From CAZUSO01 sp964622775 (lineage in GTDB: Bacteria; Bacteroidota; Bacteroidia; Chitinophagales; Chitinophagaceae): a DNA stretch of 25,980 bases. Positions 21,540-25,980 of this stretch are shown here, one piece after another. Both the position numbers and the translations under genes were made by a program. Within the stretch, counting starts at the first letter, position 1. Each line of letters begins with the position of its first letter. The DNA is taken from assembly GCA_964622775.1 (NCBI GenBank), contig CAZUSO010000041.1:1-25980 (forward strand). The letters run 5' to 3'. The notes under the pieces are model-generated. The model saw only the letters and a list, made by a program, of their open reading frames with translations, was not told the DNA's origin and did not search any database.

Positions 21540-22613
21540 TTAATCTTTCCAGTCTGCTACAAACACATTCGTATCACGGGTGCCGCCATTGTTTCTGTTG
21601 CTGCTGAATACGAGCTTTTTACCATCCGGGGAAAACATCGGGAAGGAATCGAAAGTTTTATCGAAAGTGATCTGCTCTAATCCAGTTCCGTCCACATTGA
21701 TGGAAAAAATATTGAAAGGAAAGCCGCGTTTGCTGTGGTGGTTGGAAGAGAAAAGTACTTTTTTGCCGTCAGGCGTCATAAAAGGCGCCCAGTTGGCTCC
21801 CCCCAAATGCGTAATCTGTTGCAGGTTGCTGCCATCCACATCACAAATGAACAGCTCCATAGCTAAGGGCTCTACTTTATTTTCGCTGAGCAGCTTTTTA
21901 TATTTTTCCACTTCGGCATCCGTTTTGGGGCGGCTGGCACGGAAAATGATCTGTTTGCCATCCGGCGAGAAGAAGGCTCCGCCATCATAACCTAAGTCAT
22001 GGGTAATTTGCTTCACGTCCGAGCCGTCAATATTCATGGTATATAGTTCCGGATCGCCGCTGCGCATACTCGTAAATACAATCTTATTGCCTTTGGGGGA
22101 AAGAGTAGCCTCGGCATCATAGCCCGGTTCGGAAGTAAGCTTTTGGATTATTTTCCCGTTTAAATCGGCCACGTAAATATCAAAATCGGGGTAGAGCATC
22201 CAGATATAGCTGCCGTGTTCTTTAGAAGACTCCTGCGGGCAGGCATCCCCGCCTTCAAATGTGGAGGCATAGAGAATATGCTTACCATCGGGCATATAGT
22301 AAGAACAGGTGGTTCGCCCTTTGCCATTGCTGACCATTGGCGGCTTTTGCCCGGCTGTGCTGCCATCCGCAGGCATATAAAAAATCTGGTCGCACTGCAA
22401 TCCCCAGGCCGGGTTATTGGACTGGAAGCTCAGGAATTTATTGTCAAACGACCAGTAGGCTTCCGCATTATCGCCCCCGAAGGTCAGTTGTTTCATATTG
22501 GAGCAATGCCGGGATTCCTGCGGATAAGTCAGGGAATCGCTTTGCTGCTGTGCATTTCCGATACTGAAGGTGGCTGCTATCGCTATAGCCGCTGCCATAA
22601 TTCTTACAATCAT
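21540..22613 (-). CDS. Exported TolB-like PD40 beta-propeller protein
   Basis: 357 residues from the ATG at 22613; the frame reaches back to a TTG at 22727, but the signal peptide MIVRIMAAAIAIAATFSIGNAQ starts here and the extension would cross the divergent promoter at 22641. The mature part holds at least four to five WD40-like PD40 repeats, each with the pattern xxPDGKKxxFxSxR, for example YDAEATLSPKGNKIVFTSMR, GGAFFSPDGKQIIFRASR, WAPFMTPDGKKVLFSSNH and SFPMFSPDGKKLVFSSNR. It is a periplasmic propeller related to TolB's C-terminal domain, without TolB's N-terminal domain. It may bind proteins or envelope parts. It is divergent from the M28 peptidase gene. Confidence 0.88.
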   Translation of the reverse strand: MIVRIMAAAIAIAATFSIGNAQQQSDSLTYPQESRHCSNMKQLTFGGDNAEAYWSFDNKFLSFQSNNPAWGLQCDQIFYMPADGSTAGQKPPMVSNGKGRTTCSYYMPDGKHILYASTFEGGDACPQESSKEHGSYIWMLYPDFDIYVADLNGKIIQKLTSEPGYDAEATLSPKGNKIVFTSMRSGDPELYTMNIDGSDVKQITHDLGYDGGAFFSPDGKQIIFRASRPKTDAEVEKYKKLLSENKVEPLAMELFICDVDGSNLQQITHLGGANWAPFMTPDGKKVLFSSNHHSKRGFPFNIFSINVDGTGLEQITFDKTFDSFPMFSPDGKKLVFSSNRNNGGTRDTNVFVADWKD

Positions 22614-22640
22614 TTTACAATAGTGTTTTTCAATTAATAC

Positions 22641-22648
22641 TAATTTTG
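22641..22648 (+). promoter_or_regulatory. -7 box TAATTTTG for the M28 peptidase gene
   Basis: Exact TAnnTTTG match, 72 bases before the ATG at 22720. No TTG at the -33 position. It lies between the divergent starts at 22613 and 22720. Confidence 0.5.
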
Positions 22649-22719
22649 CACTTCCGGAATACAGCGGGATAGCCGCATTTGAAGATGCCGGCAAAATTGA
22701 CACTTTAATTCCACAAAAC

Positions 22720-23955
22720 ATGTTCAAAAGTCTGTTAACTACCGCAGTCGGTTTCTTTTTTTACACAAGCCTGACATTTGCCCAGACACAGGATGCCATG
22801 CTGCGTGCCGATATAACTTTCTTAGCCAGCGATGCGATGCAGGGGAGAGAAACCGGTACGCCTTTTCAGGATGTGGCAGCCGCTTATATCGGCAGCCGGT
22901 TTTTGCAGATCGGATTGAAGCCGATGGGCGATTCCGGTAGCTATGTACAGACTTTTTATTATTATGTTCCGGATGATCCGCACACTTCCCGCCCTAAAGG
23001 AAAAGAGGGGAAAGATTCGATACGTATTGAAAATGTGATCGGCATGATTGATAATGATGCGAAAAAAACCATAATCATTGGCGCGCATTTTGATCATCTC
23101 GGCATGGGCGATAACGGATTCAGCCTGTCCACGGAAAAAGGCATTCATAACGGTGCGGATGATAATGCCAGCGGAGTAGCTGCGGTGATAGCTCTGGCTA
23201 AAAAGCTGAAAGAGCGCAGCGGGACAAACTATAATTACCTGATTATTTCATTTTCCGGTGAAGAATACGGGTTATGGGGATCCAATTATTTCACCAAGCA
23301 TCCGACTATTGGCCTGAAAAATGCGGCTGCCATGATCAACCTCGATATGGTGGGACGTATGAAACCGGATCAGTCTGTGATGATTGGCGGCGTTGGCACC
23401 TCTCCGGTATGGACGGATCTGTTAGAGAAAACTAATGTATCCGGACTGAAGCAAACTTTCGATTCTTCAGGCACCGGCCCTTCGGATCATACCTCTTTTT
23501 ATTTCCAGGATATCCCGGTGCTGTTTTATTTTACCGGGCAGCACAGCGATTATCATAAGCCTTCTGATGATGTGGATAAGATCAATTTTGAAGGTGTCGA
23601 AAAGATCGTCGATAATATCTATGCTTTGCTGACCGGCCTGGATCAGGTGAAGGAAATTCCCTTTCTGAAAACCAAAGAGGAAAAGGAGCAAAAGGTAGAG
23701 TTGAAGGTGACCCTGGGCATTATGCCGGATTATATGTACAGCGGTACGGGCTTAAGGATTGACGGAGTAAAAGAAGGCCGGCCGGCTGCGGAAGCGCATT
23801 TGCAGCAGGGCGACGTCATCCTGCAGCTTGGCGCGCATCCGGTTACGGATATCCAAAGCTATATGCAGGCCCTGAATGCCCTGCAGCCCGGAGCAAAAGT
23901 ACCCATAAAATACCTGCGCGGCGATCAGGAGCAGACCGGAACCGTGCAGTTTTAG
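22720..23955 (+). CDS. M28-family metallopeptidase with C-terminal PDZ domain
   Basis: 411 residues with a signal peptide (cut after TFA, about residue 21). The M28 domain (about 25-310) shows all two-zinc ligands and the general base: H123 in GAHFDHLG, the Asp pair 147-148 in NGADDNASG, catalytic E181 and E182 in SFSGEEYG, D209 in INLDMVG, and H279 in HSDYHKPSDD. Before it, ITFLASDAMQGRETGT is typical of Bacteroidota aminopeptidases of this family. A PDZ domain covers about 325-410 (GLRIDGVKEGRPAAEAHLQQGDVILQLG). It likely removes N-terminal residues from peptides in the periplasm or at the surface. It is divergent from the PD40 protein gene; a joint role is possible but unproven. Confidence 0.93.
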   Translation: MFKSLLTTAVGFFFYTSLTFAQTQDAMLRADITFLASDAMQGRETGTPFQDVAAAYIGSRFLQIGLKPMGDSGSYVQTFYYYVPDDPHTSRPKGKEGKDSIRIENVIGMIDNDAKKTIIIGAHFDHLGMGDNGFSLSTEKGIHNGADDNASGVAAVIALAKKLKERSGTNYNYLIISFSGEEYGLWGSNYFTKHPTIGLKNAAAMINLDMVGRMKPDQSVMIGGVGTSPVWTDLLEKTNVSGLKQTFDSSGTGPSDHTSFYFQDIPVLFYFTGQHSDYHKPSDDVDKINFEGVEKIVDNIYALLTGLDQVKEIPFLKTKEEKEQKVELKVTLGIMPDYMYSGTGLRIDGVKEGRPAAEAHLQQGDVILQLGAHPVTDIQSYMQALNALQPGAKVPIKYLRGDQEQTGTVQF

Positions 23956-24101
23956 TAGCGCATCATGCACTGGCAGCGCAATAACATAAGTATGAGGCTA
24001 ACGAAAAAGATTCAAAAACCATAAGGCTTTTTAAAAATGTACAGTCATGCAATTTCCTAACCTGTTGTTGATTAAAACACCAATAGCGGCTGACTGAAGT
24101 T
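23956..24101. other. Spacer after the peptidase gene
   Basis: No gene and no convincing terminator. It leads directly into the repeat at 24102. Confidence 0.35.
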
Positions 24102-24273
24102 AGGAAAATCACTTTTAGACTTTCTACTGTACTCTATCAGGTTTGTTTTGCTTCGCAACAAAAACCCGCGCTGGCACATGAGAAGCTCATGCTTTATTAC
24201 CCCAGGCATCAATCGGGGTTGTCGATAATAAGTCCCCGGCTTTCGGAGCTACTATACTTAAAAGCGTTTTCCT
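24102..24273. repeat. 172-bp MITE-like repeat, copy B (partner at 12941-13111)
   Basis: It starts AGGAAAATCACTTTTAG and ends CTTAAAAGCGTTTTCCT (24257-24273), an inverted copy of its start with a one-base length difference. The right end, inverted (AGGAAAACGCTTTTAAG), is nearly identical to the left end of copy A. The core TTTGTTTTGCTTCGCAACAA is shared. The inner hairpin is weaker (ACCCC/GGGGT, 24199-24203 and 24215-24219) but stands at the same place as in copy A. No target duplication was found. Confidence 0.7.
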
Positions 24274-24403
24274 GATTTTTGCATTTTGGCTTAACGGTAG
24301 TATAGGCTTTCCCGGTTCAAAAAACTGTAGCATGCAGAAGAGTCAAATATCCTGTAAACAGACATTAAAGTCGTGAATAATATTGTTCCGGATTTCCTCA
24401 ATA

Positions 24404-24452
24404 AATACCACTAAGGTGGTATTGCGCTTAAGTTTTGCCTGCTCTATTTTTG
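24404..24452 (+). promoter_or_regulatory. Promoter of the barrel-lipoprotein pair, with hairpin at the -33 box
   Basis: TTG (24422-24424) and TATTTTTG (24445-24452) are 20 bases apart, a full -33/-7 promoter. The perfect dyad AATACCAC-TAAG-GTGGTATT (24404-24423) ends inside the -33 TTG, so a protein bound there would affect the promoter. The ATG follows at 24470. Confidence 0.6.
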
Positions 24453-24469
24453 CAAAAAAAAAATAAATT

Positions 24470-25003
24470 ATGAAAAACGTAATGAAAACACTAATGCTGC
24501 TGAGCATTGTTTTAATCTCAGTACAGGCATCCGCTCAAAAGATGAGCAAAAAAGTGAGTATCGGTTTCGGACTGGAAGGCGGTATTCCGGTAGGTACAAC
24601 AGGCACCGGTTACAGCTTTTCCGGCGGGCTAACACTAAGAGGCTCTTACCACCTCGGTCCGGGTTTTATTACCCTCACCACCGGTGCGTTGGCATGGATA
24701 CCTAAGACCCTCACAAGCGGAGTAGATCTTAAGGCAAGCCTGCAAATTCCGGTAAAAGCGGGTTACAAATTTATCTTCATGAATTATCTCTTTGCTATGG
24801 CAGAGGTGGGCTACAACTCATTCCGTACTTATGGAATGGATGCCAATGGCGATATGATTGCCTTCTCCAATACCGGAGTGGTATTTGCCCCGGCAGTTGG
24901 CGTACAGTTCAAAAGCCTGGAATTAGGATTGCGCTATGAAACCTTAACCATGACCGGCGGCAGCGCCTCTATGCTGGGGTTGCGCTTAGGATTTAATTTC
25001 TAA
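24470..25003 (+). CDS. Small outer-membrane beta-barrel protein
   Basis: 177 residues: signal peptide to about ASA (residue 22), then a compact barrel of about eight strands with alternating residues (VSIGFGLEGGIPVG; LTLRGSYHLG; FAMAEVGYNSFRTYGM; LGLRLGFNF). The final Phe is the usual C-terminal signature for outer-membrane insertion. No function is known. It is 31 bases from the lipoprotein gene downstream, so the two are likely cotranscribed from the promoter at 24422. Confidence 0.78.
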   Translation: MKNVMKTLMLLSIVLISVQASAQKMSKKVSIGFGLEGGIPVGTTGTGYSFSGGLTLRGSYHLGPGFITLTTGALAWIPKTLTSGVDLKASLQIPVKAGYKFIFMNYLFAMAEVGYNSFRTYGMDANGDMIAFSNTGVVFAPAVGVQFKSLELGLRYETLTMTGGSASMLGLRLGFNF

Positions 25004-25034
25004 AAGAACATTTTTGGTTCATAAAAAAAATCAG

Positions 25035-25748
25035 ATGAAGAAGATTCCCATTTTATTATTGCTGGTCCTGGCAGGATTTATGGCCTGCCAAAAAGATAAT
25101 GATCCTCCAAAGCAGAACGATCCCCCCACCTGCGCTTCCTGCATCAATACGCCGGAAGCTGTGACGATGTATGACCACAATAGTGCCGGCGTTTACAAAG
25201 GCGTTATCGTAGGTTCTACAGGAACCATTGCCTTATACCTCTACAATACGGGAACGGAGGTAGAAGCGCTGGTTTCTTTTGACGGCCAGAGCGCCACGCT
25301 CACAACACAGTCTTTGAACAACTGGACACCGGGCCAATCCATTACTAATGCCGTATTTACCGGTGATATTAATGGTGAAACTATCACGGCTTACTTTTCC
25401 GTAGGAGAAAACGGGGAAAATCCTGTTGTGGAATTAACGATTCCCGACCATAATGTGGTAGTGGCTGTTTATAAAGAAACCTCTGCACAGTTGATCAAAA
25501 GCTTTCAGGGCGATTATAGCGGAGATGAAAGCGGAACATTTAACCTTGTGCTCAATGGCGATCAATATACTATCGTAGTGGATAACGGCAGCGCTCCGAT
25601 CTCGGGTGTATTGCAGAATGGCGGCATACATATAAATACCGGGGATGTTCAGATAGATGGCGATTTCCAGGGAACGGATTACGTTTCCGGCACATGGAGT
25701 AACAGTGATGAGGAGCACGGCAACTGGACCGCAACACGCACTTTATAG
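25035..25748 (+). CDS. Lipoprotein of unknown function
   Basis: 237 residues from the ATG at 25035; the frame also has a TTG at 25014, but the signal sequence MKKIPILLLLVLAGFMAC starts at the ATG. Lipobox Cys is C18, followed by an Asp/Pro-rich linker with a further Cys pair in CASC. The mature part is beta-rich with repeated Thr/Gly/Asn turns (GVYKGVIVGSTGTIALYLYN; TDYVSGTWSNSDEEHGNWTATRTL), including two similar halves, each with a motif like G-x-Y-x-G (about 58 and 160). It might be a lipocalin-like or ligand-binding surface protein. The family is not recognised. It follows the barrel gene closely. Confidence 0.75.
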   Translation: MKKIPILLLLVLAGFMACQKDNDPPKQNDPPTCASCINTPEAVTMYDHNSAGVYKGVIVGSTGTIALYLYNTGTEVEALVSFDGQSATLTTQSLNNWTPGQSITNAVFTGDINGETITAYFSVGENGENPVVELTIPDHNVVVAVYKETSAQLIKSFQGDYSGDESGTFNLVLNGDQYTIVVDNGSAPISGVLQNGGIHINTGDVQIDGDFQGTDYVSGTWSNSDEEHGNWTATRTL

Positions 25749-25767
25749 ATTACAGTACATTCGTTCA

Positions 25768-25803
25768 AAAGGATGTTCCCGATTGATTTCGGGGACATCC
25801 TTT
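25768..25803 (+). terminator. Terminator after the lipoprotein gene
   Basis: Stem AAAGGATGTTCCC/GGGGACATCCTTT (13 bp with one G-T pair) and a 10-nt loop, 19 bases after the stop. The T run is short, but the position fits. Confidence 0.7.
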
Positions 25804-25865
25804 CGGCTTTATATCCCCCGCTGTATATCGTTTTGATAAAAGAAAAGAGGGGCTTATCCCTAAAC

Positions 25866-25891
25866 AAAAAGCCCCGTAATACGTACGGGGC
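25866..25891 (-). terminator. Terminator of ssrA
   Basis: Perfect 8-bp stem GCCCCGTA/TACGGGGC (25871-25878 and 25884-25891). Read on the minus strand it is followed by five T (25870-25866). It lies 35 bases past the tmRNA 3' end. Confidence 0.85.
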
Positions 25892-25926
25892 AATTAAAAA
25901 AACAAGAAAAATAATTGTTTAAAAAG

Positions 25927-25980
25927 TGGAGCCGGCGGGAATCGAACCCGCGTCCAAACATCGGTTGAAAAAGCTTTCTA
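25927..25980 (-). ncRNA. ssrA: tmRNA (ssrA), 3' end only, running off the window
   Basis: On the minus strand the sequence GGACGCGGGTTCGATTCCCG followed by CCGGCTCCA is the tRNA-like 3' domain of tmRNA: T arm GCGGG-TTCGATT-CCCGC (25951-25935) and acceptor strand ending in discriminator A at 25927. The 3' CCA is not encoded (the bases after are CTT), so it would be added by the CCA enzyme. The rest of the RNA, with the tag-peptide frame, lies beyond 25980. tmRNA rescues stalled ribosomes with SmpB. A tRNA gene is unlikely because the bases before the T arm do not form an anticodon arm. Confidence 0.9.

Noticed and set aside
25927..25980. Ordinary tRNA gene at the window end
   Set aside because: The T arm and acceptor strand match tmRNA, and the bases before the T arm do not form an anticodon arm.
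1..25980. CRISPR array, prophage, toxin-antitoxin or defence island
   Set aside because: No regularly spaced direct repeats, integrase, phage structural genes or known defence domains were seen.

Overview
The window looks like chromosomal DNA of a free-living Bacteroidota bacterium, probably of the Chitinophagales/Sphingobacteriales side. Pointers are a PorP/SprF-family type IX secretion (T9SS) protein, two secreted proteins with T9SS C-terminal sorting domains, a Bacteroidota-type LptE, a DUF4294 protein, several outer-membrane beta-barrels, and promoters with the TAnnTTTG -7 box of the Bacteroidota primary sigma factor. Gene density is moderate, and intergenic spaces are long and filled with palindromic repeats. 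No phage, plasmid, CRISPR or complete insertion sequence was seen.

Layout. 1-1.3 kb: end of an intergenic repeat, an outer-membrane barrel gene, a terminator and a 90-bp MITE-like element. 1.6-4.3 kb: a small helical protein of unknown function, convergent with a two-gene operon for a PAS histidine kinase and an unusual response regulator whose output is a Crp/Fnr-like module. 4.4-4.7 kb: a 272-bp MITE-like element with terminal inverted repeats and an 8-bp target duplication. 4.7-6.1 kb: two peroxide-defence proteins (Tpx-like, OsmC-like). 6.2-9.7 kb (minus): TonB, a stand-alone DsbD-alpha-like domain, and the operon lptE - TPR protein - secG. 10.1-11.6 kb: DUF4294 protein divergent from uracil phosphoribosyltransferase. 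11.7-16.7 kb (plus): PorP/SprF protein, a repeat, glycine decarboxylase GcvP, group III truncated hemoglobin. 16.9-22.6 kb (minus): two T9SS cargo proteins (one a thioredoxin fold), a lipid kinase, NadC, a PD40 propeller protein. 22.7-25.7 kb (plus): an M28 peptidase with PDZ domain, a repeat, an outer-membrane barrel and a lipoprotein. The window ends inside the 3' end of tmRNA (ssrA, minus strand).

How the genes relate. Most are housekeeping or envelope genes without one shared pathway. A thiol/oxygen theme recurs (Tpx, OsmC, DsbD-alpha domain, secreted thioredoxin, truncated hemoglobin, Crp/Fnr-output regulator), as does an envelope/secretion theme (SecG, LptE, TonB, PorP, T9SS cargo).

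The most distinctive content is intergenic: at least two families of MITE-like palindromic elements, one 16-bp motif (GGGTGYATCCCAAATT) found about seven times and only between genes, and hairpins whose stems differ in sequence but keep their pairing. All repeat calls come from reading the sequence by eye; whether these families are already catalogued cannot be decided from here.
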